Under the pieces are notes generated by a model. It was not told the DNA's origin and searched no databases. It saw only the letters and a program-made list of their open reading frames with translations. DNA of 64,000 nucleotides, from positions 306,403-370,402 of the forward strand of contig JBFWVC010000002.1 of NCBI GenBank assembly GCA_050246945.1, written 5' to 3'. The position numbers and the translations under genes were made by a program. Shown piece after piece: positions 1-8,774 of this stretch; position 1 is the first letter of the stretch, and each line of letters begins with the position of its first letter. Source of the DNA: JAEUMD01 sp050246945 (lineage in GTDB: Bacteria > Pseudomonadota > Alphaproteobacteria > Rhizobiales > Hyphomicrobiaceae).

Positions 1-400
1 CGTCACCGAGCGGCAGCGCCACAGGTCTCGATCGCGAAATCGTAAAGGCCGGAACGGGGCTGCCAAGACTGCACGAACTGGCATTGCGCGGATCGAAGAC
101 CTTGATGAGCCGCGGCGAGATCTTGTCATCCACATAGACAAAGCCGCAATAGTCGGCCTTGTGGTTGCGTCGCAGGAATTGCTCAATCTCGTCGATGCGA
201 GCCGCCAGGAATTCTGGGCTCTCGGGTTCTTGAGGCAGGGATCCGCGCGTGTCGTAGATCCACCAACCATCGCGCGCGGTTCTCACGGCGTCAAAAACAC
301 GACCAGCATCCTCCCAGGCCAGAAGCCCGGCGAACCGGCCAATGTAAGCGGCACGAAATGCCGATCCGTCGTCACCAACTGCATCACCGTGGTCCGACAT
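1..400 (-). CDS. Partial hypothetical protein, C-terminus beyond the window edge
   Basis: An open frame runs leftward from an ATG at 398-400 to the window edge without a stop, giving about 133 residues of the N-terminal part. It opens MSDHGDAVGDDGSAF and is followed by a segment rich in W, R and D (LLAWEDAGRVFDAVR, then DGWWIYDTRG), which has natural soluble-protein composition. There is no signal peptide, membrane segment or motif that I can assign to a family. The rightward frame across the same bases looks like a shadow because it lacks this composition. The product is unknown. The open frame to the edge and the codon pattern make it a likely real gene, but its length and end cannot be seen. 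Confidence 0.65.
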   Translation of the reverse strand, partial: MSDHGDAVGDDGSAFRAAYIGRFAGLLAWEDAGRVFDAVRTARDGWWIYDTRGSLPQEPESPEFLAARIDEIEQFLRRNHKADYCGFVYVDDKISPRLIKVFDPRNASSCSLGSPVPAFTISRSRPVALPLGD

Positions 401-494
401 AGAACACCTAGCAGAATTTTCAGCCCAGGCGCAGGTTCATGGAGATTGCCGAGCGCACGCTATTTTAGAGAGCAGGAACACCAGGATCGGCAAT

Positions 495-758
495 CTATGC
501 AGGCGGACGGTGTGAAACCATTGGAATGTGGATTGCATCATCCAGGCCACACACCTTGCACTTCATCGCATACCACTCTGCATGCGGTCGTGCCGACCGG
601 TCCCTGATCTTCAATCCAGGCGCGCCGCAGTTCGGGCACGTCTGGCCGCCGTCCCGGTCGATCTGCCACGCACGCAATCGCTGCATCGCGCTCTGCATCA
701 GGTCGGGCGTCACCAGCTTGATCTTCTTTTTCTCTTTCTTGATGCTCTTGTCGCTCAT
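495..758 (-). CDS. Small zinc-ribbon protein
   Basis: An 87-residue protein with a basic N-terminus (MSDKSIKKEKKKIK) and two CxxC knuckles (CPNCGAPG and CKVCGLDD) about 28 residues apart, which together look like a single zinc ribbon. No enzymatic domain is visible. The ATG at 758-756 overlaps the TGA stop of apt (760-758) in a TGATG arrangement, so translation is probably coupled to apt and the two are one transcript. A TTG three bases further upstream is a less likely start. The zinc-binding reading is seen directly from the cysteines. A nucleic-acid-binding or adaptor role is only a guess. Confidence 0.75.
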   Translation of the reverse strand: MSDKSIKKEKKKIKLVTPDLMQSAMQRLRAWQIDRDGGQTCPNCGAPGLKIRDRSARPHAEWYAMKCKVCGLDDAIHIPMVSHRPPA

Positions 759-1288
759 CAATGTCCCTCGAATGCCATGAGCGCCTGGGCATTCACACCC
801 AGCGCAGCAAGTTTCGCCATCCCGCCCAGATCGGGCAGGTCGATGATGAAAGTGGCGCCGAGTACCTCGCCTTTGGAGCGACGAACGAGCTTCACCGCGG
901 CCTCGGCTGTCCCGCCCGTCGCGATGAGATCGTCGACAATCAGGACGCGTTCACCCTCGCGGCACGCATCCTCGTGCATTTCGATGACGTCGATACCGTA
1001 TTCGAGCGCGTAATCCTGCCCGATGGTTTTCCAGGGCAGCTTTCCCTTTTTGCGGATTGGTATGAAACCGCACCCAAGCTTGTCGGCGATCGCCCCACCC
1101 AGGATAAATCCGCGCGCCTCGATTCCGGCAACCGCATCGACCGGCCGGTTTCGCCAGGGCTCGGCCATTTGCGCGATGGTTGCCTTGAATCCCTGGGCAT
1201 CCCCGAGAAGCGTCGTCACGTCTCGAAACAGAATTCCGGGCTTTGGATAATCCGGAATAGTCCGAACCAGTCCCTTCAATTCGGTCAA
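758..1288 (-). CDS. apt: Adenine phosphoribosyltransferase
   Basis: Converts adenine plus PRPP to AMP in cytosolic purine salvage. The 176-residue product has the family hallmarks: DYPKPGILFRDVT near the N-terminus, the GIEARGF segment, the KxGKLPW loop and the PRPP-binding stretch VLIVDDLIATGGT. The open frame extends about 99 codons further upstream, but those residues do not resemble APT. I chose the TTG at 1288-1286 because a strong GGAGG lies seven bases upstream and the protein then begins MTELKGLVRTIPDYPKPG, matching family length. The stop overlaps the start of the zinc-ribbon gene. No purine-responsive element is visible upstream. Confidence 0.93.
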   Translation of the reverse strand: MTELKGLVRTIPDYPKPGILFRDVTTLLGDAQGFKATIAQMAEPWRNRPVDAVAGIEARGFILGGAIADKLGCGFIPIRKKGKLPWKTIGQDYALEYGIDVIEMHEDACREGERVLIVDDLIATGGTAEAAVKLVRRSKGEVLGATFIIDLPDLGGMAKLAALGVNAQALMAFEGH

Positions 1289-1590
1289 AAGCAACCTCCA
1301 CGTCAAATTCGCGGCGCAAATTGGCAATACCAGGAGTGTCAGGGTACGTTGCCGGTGAGGCGCGGGGAGTGATTCGTCCCCCGCTTGGCAGGATGCAGGG
1401 ACATTAGAACAGTATTGCTTGCGAGGGAAATGTTTCGACCCCCCTTCGCATGTCATCGTCTCCCTGACGAAACATTTTGCCATAACCTCGCAGCGACGGT
1501 GGGCGGCGCAACAACAGCGCAACGGTAGGTCACGAACGTGGAGATCGTGGTGAAGACCGATGCGAATTGGAACCGTGAGGGACACGAATT
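1289..1590. other. Divergent intergenic region with inverted repeat
   Basis: About 300 bases between apt (leftward) and the small membrane protein gene (rightward); promoters for both should lie here. It holds a perfect 10-base inverted repeat, AAATGTTTCG at 1428-1437 and CGAAACATTT at 1468-1477, separated by 30 bases. No RNA gene or coding frame with convincing composition was seen. Confidence 0.5.
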
Positions 1591-2034
1591 ATGAGCTATC
1601 CGTTGACGGCAGATGACGGGCCCGACGACCTGCCGCGAACGCTGCGGCGCGAAAAAGAAGCCCGCGAACGCGAAGCACGCGAACGCGAAGCCGCAGACCG
1701 AGCGCAGGCCGAGCGAGAGACCTTGTCGATGGGCACGGCTCGCATGGCCGAGCCTGCAATGGCTGGACCAGTACCGGCGCCGCGGAATGAGACATCACTC
1801 TACGCCATGCCTGACAGCGCCTACATCCCCACGGCGGAACCCCTGATGCCTGCCTCTGTACAGCGCTTTGACGTCCCGTTCTTGCATCTCGTTACGTTCT
1901 TCTTGAAGGCCGTAGTCGCCGCGATACCCGCGCTGATCCTCCTGACGGCGGTGATGTGGGTTGGTGGCCAGATCCTGAAGATCTTCTTCCCGTGGTTGCT
2001 GAAGGCACAGATCCTGATCCATTTCCCGAACTAG
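1591..2034 (+). CDS. Hypothetical membrane-anchored protein with charged repeat
   Basis: A 147-residue protein of unknown function. The N-terminal third is highly charged and contains a repeated Arg-Glu-Ala pattern (KEAREREAREREAADR at about residues 22-37), likely helical or coiled. A proline- and alanine-rich linker follows. The C-terminal 50 residues contain one or two hydrophobic segments (HLVTFFLKAVVAAIPALILL and VMWVGGQILKIFF), indicating a membrane anchor with the charged part probably in the cytoplasm. The gene is divergent from apt and stands alone before the convergent YeeE/YedE gene. The repeat at DNA level is an imperfect tandem of GAACGCGAA units. Confidence 0.7.
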   Translation: MSYPLTADDGPDDLPRTLRREKEAREREAREREAADRAQAERETLSMGTARMAEPAMAGPVPAPRNETSLYAMPDSAYIPTAEPLMPASVQRFDVPFLHLVTFFLKAVVAAIPALILLTAVMWVGGQILKIFFPWLLKAQILIHFPN

Positions 2035-2179
2035 GTCTCGCCCGACCGGAGTGTGCAAAGACTCCGCGCAACGAAACCGAGCAGAGAATGGCAATGGCTC
2101 GCAGTTCCGTTTCGCCCGAAGTGTCGACAGGTACGCACGTACCCGAAATTGGGGTCTTTAATGCCCACCTGGCGACCGG

Positions 2180-3409
2180 CTACTCCGCTGGGACCAGACT
2201 CTCTGGAACATCAATGGCGACCGTTGTGGACCCAACCTCGGAATCAGCGGTCGACGCAGAGCCCGCGGCACCGCGGACGGCGGCCATCCCGACGGGGATC
2301 GCCTCGATTTTGCCGGGCCCGTGATCCTCCGGTTCGCAAGCGGCTACTGCAGGGGCCATTTCCTCGGCCTGATCGACCAGCCAATCGGTCACGCCTGCGC
2401 CCACCCACATCGAAAAGAGCGCGAGCCACGCCGTTATTGCGAACACCGCGCCGCCCGTGACACCAGCGCCAACCGCGCAGCCGCCCGCCAGCATGGAACC
2501 GAAGCCCATCAGCGACGCGCCCGTGATGTAGCGCGCCATCGACTGGCCGCCGTGATAGCCTTGCAGCTTGAAGTCGCCGAACAGCAACGCCGCGATGAGA
2601 GAACCGGCGAACACGCCTGGCACCAGGCCGACATCGAAGCCCAGTGGAATGGTTGGCTCGTTGATGAGCCCCATCAAGGTGTCGGCCGAAGAACCGGTAA
2701 AGCTGATCGATTTCACCGTCACGGGCTCAAACGAGACCTGTGAGATGGTGTACGTCGCTGCCCAGCCGGCGGCTATCGTGAGACCGACGCCAACCGCCCC
2801 CGTCCCGCTCCAGATGCTGACGTGGTTGCGGCGAGCGAGATAGACACCGTATGCAAGCCAAGCAGCACCGAGCGCGATGCCGAGCCCGGTACCCGCACCC
2901 ACCCACGACAGCAGGTTGCGCGCGGGGCCCCCCTCGATGGTCCAGAGGTTCGCCAGCCATTCGCGCCCCGGCGACAGCACGCCGCGCAGTGAGGCCTGAG
3001 CCACCAGTGTAAGGATCAGGCCGGAGACCAGCGCACGCAGGTTGCCCGTCGCGGACAGCACCAGCAGCCGGCTCGCGCAGCCGCGCGCCAGCACCATGCC
3101 CACGCCGAACATCAAGCCGCCGATGATCGCCCCGGACAATGAGCCGCGAGAAGCTAGCTGCCGCGCCTGAGAGACATCGAGCAGCCCCGAGCCGATCAAG
3201 AGTTGCGTACCCAACACTGCGCCTGCAAACGCCAGCAACCAGATGGCCACCTTGGGTCCAAGACAGCAGCGCGAGAACTCCACCACCGCCGCACGCAGAC
3301 AGAAGCGGCTCCGCTGCGCAAACCCACCAAACACCAGACCGATGAGAAGGCCAGCCAGCGCCAGCACGGCGCCGTCGCCAAACCGTTCAATCAAAGATTC
3401 GATTTGCAT
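2180..3409 (-). CDS. YeeE/YedE family sulfur-compound permease
   Basis: A 409-residue polytopic inner-membrane protein of the YeeE/YedE (DUF395) family, whose characterised members import thiosulfate. Conserved cysteine-containing signatures are visible in order: a GGFAQRSRFCLRAA segment near residue 35, GMVLARGCASRLL near residue 105 and GSMLAGGCAVGAG near residue 300, the last two forming the internal pseudo-repeat typical of the family. About nine to ten hydrophobic helices are present. It stands alone, convergent with the small membrane gene to its left. A sequence resembling an FNR/FixK box lies about 160 bases upstream. The exact substrate (thiosulfate or another sulfur species) cannot be deduced. 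Confidence 0.85.
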   Translation of the reverse strand: MQIESLIERFGDGAVLALAGLLIGLVFGGFAQRSRFCLRAAVVEFSRCCLGPKVAIWLLAFAGAVLGTQLLIGSGLLDVSQARQLASRGSLSGAIIGGLMFGVGMVLARGCASRLLVLSATGNLRALVSGLILTLVAQASLRGVLSPGREWLANLWTIEGGPARNLLSWVGAGTGLGIALGAAWLAYGVYLARRNHVSIWSGTGAVGVGLTIAAGWAATYTISQVSFEPVTVKSISFTGSSADTLMGLINEPTIPLGFDVGLVPGVFAGSLIAALLFGDFKLQGYHGGQSMARYITGASLMGFGSMLAGGCAVGAGVTGGAVFAITAWLALFSMWVGAGVTDWLVDQAEEMAPAVAACEPEDHGPGKIEAIPVGMAAVRGAAGSASTADSEVGSTTVAIDVPESLVPAE

Positions 3410-3920
3410 GGCTCAGACCCCAACCGAGTAGCAACTGCCGCGCTGGATCAGCGAAACGTTGGAACGTGTCGATGGATGACCTCATGCGGCACAACACATT
3501 CATGCATCGCAATTCGTTGATCTGTCTGTGACATGAGCACATTCGGGATGGGTGAATTGCCGCGGATAGCATGATCTGGATCAAGTCTGGCTGGCCTTTG
3601 GCGTGCCGCTTCGAACTCGATCTCAAAACTCATTGTTGAGCATATCGAATTGTCTGAATTCGGATGAGGTGAAATGCTCCGATTCGTGTTTTGAAAGCGA
3701 TCCGATGTCAGATTTGTATTTCGCAGTTTGGCGCATGCGCACAACAGCCCATGGGGTGGACTACGGCAAATTGGAGCGCGCGCCTCAAGCCTTCTGCGAC
3801 CGGGTGACAAATGCATGAAGCTGCTGGCCACACGTCGCCTGCGCAGCTTCTCAAGGATCGTATGACGGCATCCAATGCAAGACCGACGCGATGATCCACG
3901 GGCGTGGCTTGGCCAGCCGC
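3410..3920. other. Intergenic region with FNR/FixK-like box
   Basis: About 510 bases between the YeeE/YedE gene and the 3' end of mtnP. Several short open frames exist but none has natural protein composition. An imperfect dyad, ATGAT-CTGG-ATCAA at 3571-3584, differs by one base from the TTGAT-N4-ATCAA consensus of the FNR/FixK family. Nothing else was identified. Confidence 0.4.
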
Positions 3921-4802
3921 TCAATTGCTATTGCGGAGCACTCTGCCGGCAACCGCATCGAGCTTGGCCATGAGTGCCCGATCGCGTGCTTCCGGACGCG
4001 TGATGAGCGCCACATCCAGCGCACGATCTGAGCCGATCGGGCATGCGGGATGTTCGCGAGGAAAAGTGCGCGCCAGAGTGAGTAAGAGCCGCTGCGCCTT
4101 TTCGGTGTTACCTTTCATGACCTCGATAATGGCCGCAACATCGACCTCGCTGTGATCTTCGTGCCAGCAGTCGTAATCGGTGACCATGGCGACCGTCGCG
4201 TAACACATCTCCGCCTCGCGGGCGAGCTTGGCTTCCGGCATGTTGGTCATGCCGATCACGTCACAGCCCCACGAGCGATAAAGTTGCGATTCCGCCCGCG
4301 TCGAGAACTGCGGTCCCTCCATGACGAGATACGTGCCGCCCTTCGATGCCTCGATGCCTTCCGCCTTCGCCGCCGCGAAGCATGCGTCCGCAAGCAGCGG
4401 GCTCACCGGATCAGCTACGGAAACGTGTGCGACGAGCCCCGTTCCGAAGAACGATTTCTCTCGTGCGAACGTCCTGTCGATGAACTGGTCGACGATGACG
4501 AAGTGGCCGGGCGGATAGTGCTCCTTCAGCGAGCCGCACGCCGAAATTGAGACGAGATCGGTGACGCCGGCACGCTTCAACGCATCGATGTTTGCGCGAA
4601 AGTCGATATGTGTGGGAGATATGCGATGCCCGCGCCCGTGACGCGGTAGAAAGCGGATCGGCAGACCTTCGATCTCCGCGAACAGGATCTCGTCGGAAAC
4701 CTCCCCCCACGGACTCGTCACACGCTCCCAGTGCGCATTCGTGATTCCCGGAACGTCGTAAACCCCGCTGCCGCCAACGATCCCCAGCACCGCTTTCGTC
4801 AT
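3921..4802 (-). CDS. mtnP: S-methyl-5'-thioadenosine phosphorylase
   Basis: Phosphorolytically cleaves 5'-methylthioadenosine to adenine and methylthioribose-1-phosphate in methionine salvage; the adenine can be reused by Apt, encoded 2.6 kb away. The 293-residue product shows GIVGGSGVYD, the phosphate-site FLPRHGRGHRISPTHI, and MEGPQFSTRAES followed by GMTNMPEAKLAREAE, all typical of MTAP/PNP family 2. The frame opens 14 codons earlier, but the ATG at 4802-4800 is preferred because a GGAAG lies just upstream and the protein then starts MTKAVLGIVGGSG. Upstream lie two palindromic repeat copies and then the bc1 operon terminator. Confidence 0.93.
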   Translation of the reverse strand: MTKAVLGIVGGSGVYDVPGITNAHWERVTSPWGEVSDEILFAEIEGLPIRFLPRHGRGHRISPTHIDFRANIDALKRAGVTDLVSISACGSLKEHYPPGHFVIVDQFIDRTFAREKSFFGTGLVAHVSVADPVSPLLADACFAAAKAEGIEASKGGTYLVMEGPQFSTRAESQLYRSWGCDVIGMTNMPEAKLAREAEMCYATVAMVTDYDCWHEDHSEVDVAAIIEVMKGNTEKAQRLLLTLARTFPREHPACPIGSDRALDVALITRPEARDRALMAKLDAVAGRVLRNSN

Positions 4803-4890
4803 GACATCTTCCCAACTGCCTGGACGTCCAAAACCCATCTGCACACCGCGGCAATCGCTGCGGTGCGACCGATGTTCGCGTGAAGCCTTA

Positions 4891-5050
4891 GAGCATGTTT
4901 AGCTGAAATGTGCTGTGTTTCAGCGTGAAAAACATGCTCAAAGAAACGTATGCATGTTTAGCTGAAATGTGCAGCGGTTCAGCGTGAAAAACATGCTCGA
5001 CACAGACGGCTGGATCGTGCGTACGGTTCCACGGAACATGAACGCGATCC
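4891..5050. repeat. Family A palindromic repeat, two tandem copies plus tail
   Basis: Two adjacent copies, 4891-4939 and 4951-4998, each start with (GA)GCATGTTTAGCTGAA, contain TGTGC..G.GTTTCAGCGTG and end AAACATGCTC, so the ends are inverted (GAGCATGTTT against AAACATGCTC). A conserved tail at 4998-5050 (GGCTGGATCGTG ... GGAACATGAACGCG) follows. Further copies lie at 37432-37537, 36401-36557, 39704-39807 and 45178-45284. This resembles REP/RIME-type elements that can form RNA hairpins. It lies between mtnP and petC. Confidence 0.85.
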
Positions 5051-5056
5051 AACGCG

Positions 5057-5083
5057 AAAAAGGCCCCGCGAGCGAGGCCTTTT
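5057..5083 (-). terminator. Intrinsic terminator of the bc1 operon
   Basis: On the minus strand AAAAGGCCTCGC and GCGGGGCCTTTTT form a GC-rich stem ending in a T run, 30 bases past the petC stop codon. This is a standard rho-independent terminator at the end of petABC. Confidence 0.8.
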
Positions 5084-5113
5084 CCATGAGGATTGAGTAA
5101 ACGTAACGTCGAT

Positions 5114-6001
5114 TCAGTGGAACTTCGACCACAGGCGCCGCTTGCCGATGTAGAGCAGCACCGTCGTCAGCAGGAGGTAGAGCATCACCACCCAGCCGAT
5201 ACGCTTGCGCTCGTTGAGCGACGGATCGGCTGCCCACGCGAGGAACGCGGTCACGTCACGCGCATTCTGCTCCTGCGACGCCGCGGGGCCGTCGTACTTC
5301 TCCTGCCCGTCGGCGTAGTTCACCGGACCGCCGTCCAGAACGTTCGGCATGGCAATCTGGTTGCCTGGAAACGCCGCATTGTAGTTCATTCCGTCTGCAA
5401 GCGCGTACCCCGCCGGCGTTTCGTGGTACCCGGTCAGCAATGCGTATAGGTAGTTCGAGCCGCCTTCCTGATACCCCGTGAAGACGTCACGCGCCATCAG
5501 CAGCGTATGCATGGGCCAGCGCGCTTCGTTGTGCGTATTGCGCGCGCGTGTGATGAGCGACAGGTCCGGTGGCAGCGCACCGTTTTGCGCGGCACGGGCT
5601 TCTTTGTCGTTCTTGTAGGGACCAAGGATCGGATCCGACAAACGGGCTGGACGCTGGAACATCGCACCCTCGTCGTTGGGACCGTCCGTGATCTGGTTGG
5701 GCCACTCCGCGGCGAGCGCCTTCACCGACTCCTCCGCGAACTCCGGGCCACCCGGTTCTGCCAGATTTCGGAAATAGACCCGCTTCAGACCGTGACAGGC
5801 CGAGCAGACCTCCTTGTAGACCCGGAAGCCGCGCTGCAGCTGCTCCTTGTCGTAGTGGCCCAGAATGCCGCCATACGACCAATGCTGATGCCTGATGTGA
5901 TGCTCGCCTCCCTCAGCCGCATGGACCGGCCCATTGGCGATGACACCCGCGATGGCGGCCACGGCAGCGAAGCTCAGCGATTTCGTCAAAGTCTTGATCA
6001 T
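5114..6001 (-). CDS. petC: Cytochrome c1 of the bc1 complex
   Basis: The haem-bearing electron carrier of complex III, passing electrons from the Rieske centre to soluble cytochrome c on the periplasmic side. The 295-residue precursor has a signal peptide ending near VHA (residue 27), the haem c motif CSACH at residues 66-70, a probable Met axial ligand in the NQIAMPNVL segment, and a single C-terminal anchor (GWVVMLYLLLTTVLLYIG). It is the last gene of petA-petB-petC, 30 bases after petB. Cytochrome b and c1 are separate, unlike the fused fbcH of Bradyrhizobium. A strong terminator follows. Confidence 0.95.
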   Translation of the reverse strand: MIKTLTKSLSFAAVAAIAGVIANGPVHAAEGGEHHIRHQHWSYGGILGHYDKEQLQRGFRVYKEVCSACHGLKRVYFRNLAEPGGPEFAEESVKALAAEWPNQITDGPNDEGAMFQRPARLSDPILGPYKNDKEARAAQNGALPPDLSLITRARNTHNEARWPMHTLLMARDVFTGYQEGGSNYLYALLTGYHETPAGYALADGMNYNAAFPGNQIAMPNVLDGGPVNYADGQEKYDGPAASQEQNARDVTAFLAWAADPSLNERKRIGWVVMLYLLLTTVLLYIGKRRLWSKFH

Positions 6002-6031
6002 GGTCTTTTTTCCTTCGACTTCTCGCTTGCC

Positions 6032-7318
6032 TCAACGCGTCTCGGGAGATGCGGCGGCACCCGCCGCAGCACCCTTGCCGCCACCCGGTCCCAGCACGTC
6101 CTCGGTGATCGAGCCTGGCAGCTTCCTCGGCGTCTCGATGATCCCTACGATCGGCATGATGATCAGGAAGAACGCGAAGTAGTAGGTCGTGAAGATGCGC
6201 GCATAGGTGACATACGGCTCCTCGGCCGGCAGCGCGCCAAGGTAGCCGAGCGCGAAGCAGGTGAAGACGAACAACCAGAAGAACCACTTGAAGATCGGCC
6301 GGTATTTGGACGAACGCACACGCGCCGTGTCGAGCCAAGGCACGAACAGCAGCACTGCGATCGAACCGAACATGGCGATCACGCCGCCGAGCTTCGACGG
6401 GATGGCGCGCAAAATCGCGTAGAAGGGCAGGAAGTACCACTCAGGCACGATGTGCGGAGGAGTCACCAGCGGATTGGCGTCGGTGAAGTTGTCCGAATGG
6501 CCAAGATAATCCGGCACGAAGAACACGAACCACGCAAACAGGATCAGGAAGGCGAACATTCCGACCGCATCCTTGGCCACCGCATAAGGATACATCGGCA
6601 CCGAGTCGGACTTCGTCTTGATGTCGAGACCCGCCGGATTGTTCTGGCCCGCAACGTGCAGCGCCCAGATATGGAGTGCAACCAGGCCGACGATCACGAA
6701 GGGCAAGAGATAGTGCAGCGAGAAGAAGCGGTTGAGCGTGGTTCCCGACACCGAGTAACCACCCCATAGCCATTCCACCACCGCCGTGCCCACGCCCGGA
6801 ATGATGCTGTCCAGCGACGAGAACAGGTTGGTGATGACGGTCACGCCCCAGAAGCTCATCTGGCCCCAGGGAAGCGCGTAGCCCATGAACGCCGTCGCCA
6901 TCATGGCGAGGAAGATGAAGACGCCCAGGATCCAGAGGATCTCGCGCGGCGCTTTGTAGGACCCGTAATAGAGCCCGCGGAAGATGTGTATATAGACGGC
7001 GACGAAGAACATCGAGGCGCCGACCGCGTGCATCGCCTGGATCATGTATCCATAATTGACGTTGCGGCGGATATGATCGACCGAGTTGAACGCTTCGGCG
7101 GCGCTCGGCTGGTAGTGCATCGCCAGCACGATCCCCGTGACAAGCTGCGCCATAAGGCAGAACGTAAGGATGCCGCCGAACGTCCACCAGTAGTTGAGAT
7201 TGCGCGGCGTCGGGAAATCGACGAATTGCCCGTGCATGAGCCGACCAACCGGCAGTCGCTCATCAATCCACTTGCCGAAGCGGGTGGTCGGCTGATAGTT
7301 CGATTCGTGTGAAGACAT
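6032..7318 (-). CDS. petB: Cytochrome b of the bc1 complex
   Basis: The membrane core of ubiquinol:cytochrome c oxidoreductase, holding both b haems and the two quinone sites. The 428-residue protein contains the paired haem ligands His97/His111 and His202/His216, each pair 14 residues apart, and the Qo-site PEWY motif at residues 292-295. Hydrophobic helices are arranged as in other bacterial cytochromes b. The C-terminus carries a short Ala/Gly-rich extension (residues 410-428). It starts 15 bases after petA stops, so it is cotranscribed with petA and petC. Confidence 0.96.
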   Translation of the reverse strand: MSSHESNYQPTTRFGKWIDERLPVGRLMHGQFVDFPTPRNLNYWWTFGGILTFCLMAQLVTGIVLAMHYQPSAAEAFNSVDHIRRNVNYGYMIQAMHAVGASMFFVAVYIHIFRGLYYGSYKAPREILWILGVFIFLAMMATAFMGYALPWGQMSFWGVTVITNLFSSLDSIIPGVGTAVVEWLWGGYSVSGTTLNRFFSLHYLLPFVIVGLVALHIWALHVAGQNNPAGLDIKTKSDSVPMYPYAVAKDAVGMFAFLILFAWFVFFVPDYLGHSDNFTDANPLVTPPHIVPEWYFLPFYAILRAIPSKLGGVIAMFGSIAVLLFVPWLDTARVRSSKYRPIFKWFFWLFVFTCFALGYLGALPAEEPYVTYARIFTTYYFAFFLIIMPIVGIIETPRKLPGSITEDVLGPGGGKGAAAGAAASPETR

Positions 7319-7333
7319 GGCGCTCGAAACCTC

Positions 7334-7906
7334 TTAGCCGATCTTGATCTTGGTATCGGAGATGAAGGTGTAAGGCGGAATTTCGAGGTTCCGCGGCGCG
7401 GGGCCCTTGCGGATGCGCGCCGCGGTGTCGTAGTGCGAGCCGTGGCATGGGCAGAACCAGCCGCCGAATTCGCCCTTCGCGTCGCCCAGGGCCTGGCCCT
7501 TGGGAATGCACCCAAGATGCGTGCAGATTCCGATCGCGACGAGCCAGTTTTCATGCCCCTTGATAGTGCGGTTCTGGTCAGTCGCCAGCGCATCGGCCGC
7601 GAGATTGTCGTTACGCGCCACCTCGTCTCGCAAATCCTTCAGCGGCACTTCCTGCGCCTCCTTGACCTCATCCGGTGTCCGGTTGCGGATGAACACCGGT
7701 TTACCGCGCCACACCACGGTGATCGCTTGGCCTTCCTTGACCGGCGACAGGTCGACCTCCGTCGAGGCGAGAGCCAGAGCCGTTTTGTCTGGGTTCATCT
7801 GCTGGATAAACGGCCACAGCGCGATGGCGCCGCCGACGCCGGCAAATGCATTTCCGGCGATGATGAGGAAGTCCCTGCGATTGGGCTCTTCGGCGTGAGA
7901 GGACAC
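7334..7906 (-). CDS. petA: Rieske iron-sulfur subunit of the bc1 complex
   Basis: Accepts the first electron from ubiquinol at the Qo site. The 190-residue product has the two [2Fe-2S] boxes CTHLGC (128-133) and CPCHGSH (152-158). The N-terminus has a twin-arginine RRDFL and one hydrophobic segment (residues 15-33), consistent with a Tat-inserted, uncleaved anchor. The open frame extends 62 codons upstream, but I chose the GTG at 7906-7904 because AGGAGG lies six bases before it and the resulting N-terminus, MSSHAEEPNRRDFL, fits the family. It is the first gene of the operon. Confidence 0.95.
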   Translation of the reverse strand: MSSHAEEPNRRDFLIIAGNAFAGVGGAIALWPFIQQMNPDKTALALASTEVDLSPVKEGQAITVVWRGKPVFIRNRTPDEVKEAQEVPLKDLRDEVARNDNLAADALATDQNRTIKGHENWLVAIGICTHLGCIPKGQALGDAKGEFGGWFCPCHGSHYDTAARIRKGPAPRNLEIPPYTFISDTKIKIG

Positions 7907-8166
7907 GTGCGCCTCCTGAATGGACGATATGTTTTGCGATCGCTGAGCCACCAACCGCCCACGCTCCGCGCCGTCGAGGCACGGCCATGTCAACTGGCGA
8001 CTCGAACCCGAGAAAGTCGTCTTGTCCGGCGAACGGCCCACCCTCGGGGCTTTGCCACGCGTTCTTTTGGCATCCTTTGCACCGCGCCTCAAGGCTGCGA
8101 AAGGTGAAGTGTTAGGTCAATTTGGCGCATAGGCAATCTGCTCGCGGCCAATTGTGGAGAACCCGC

Positions 8167-8661
8167 ATGCGAATAGCCCTCTATCAACCCGATATTCCAC
8201 AGAACACGGGAACGATACTGCGCTTGGGCGCCTGTCTCGGCATCCCCGTCGAGGTCATCGGTCCGACGGGATTCGACATGACGGACAGGGCATTGCGCCG
8301 GGCAGGCCTGGACTATTTGACCCACGTCAAAATCAGGCGGCACGCCAGCTTTGACCGGTTTGAAGAGTGGCGGCATTCCGAAAGAGGTCGATTGGTGCTG
8401 CTCAGTGCGCACGGCGACACCTCCCACGTCAAGCACGGCTTCCGTCAGGACGACATTCTCCTGCTCGGTCGGGAAAGCGCCGGCGTCCCCCGTGAGGTCC
8501 ACGATCTCGCCGACGCGCGAGTGGCGGTACCAATGCAGGCGGGCATGCGATCACTCAATATGGCCGTTGCCGCCGCCATTGTGTTGGGTGAAGCTTTGCG
8601 GCAAACCGGAGGATACCCGCCCCTGGCTCCATTCCGGCCCTTCCGCCCAAACCCAGATTGA
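8167..8661 (+). CDS. trmL: tRNA (cytidine/uridine-34-2'-O)-methyltransferase
   Basis: A SPOUT-class methyltransferase that methylates the wobble nucleotide of certain leucine tRNAs using S-adenosylmethionine. The 164-residue product begins MRIALYQPDIPQNTG, the family's motif 1, and has the knotted C-terminal half with LLLGRESAGVP and MRSLNMAVAAAIVLGEALRQ, the SAM-binding trefoil motifs. The start at 8167 is preferred over an upstream in-frame ATG because GGAGA lies nearby and the family begins here. It is divergent from petA. Confidence 0.92.
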   Translation: MRIALYQPDIPQNTGTILRLGACLGIPVEVIGPTGFDMTDRALRRAGLDYLTHVKIRRHASFDRFEEWRHSERGRLVLLSAHGDTSHVKHGFRQDDILLLGRESAGVPREVHDLADARVAVPMQAGMRSLNMAVAAAIVLGEALRQTGGYPPLAPFRPFRPNPD

Positions 8662-8774
8662 TTCGGCGCAGGTGGTCACACCGGCCAGCCCGATCGCCCA
8701 GTCCAGCGATCCATTTCGCTGAAATATCAGCGGCGGCGAATGCAATTGTCGCCAAACGAAAGCGAGGCCCATCC

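Noticed and set aside
3448..3924. 158-codon leftward frame overlapping the end of mtnP
   Set aside because: Rich in Arg, Ser, Cys and His with no domain; begins inside mtnP and covers intergenic DNA.
5507..6769. 420-codon rightward frame antisense to petC and petB
   Set aside because: It crosses two well-supported genes and has no recognisable domain; treated as a shadow.
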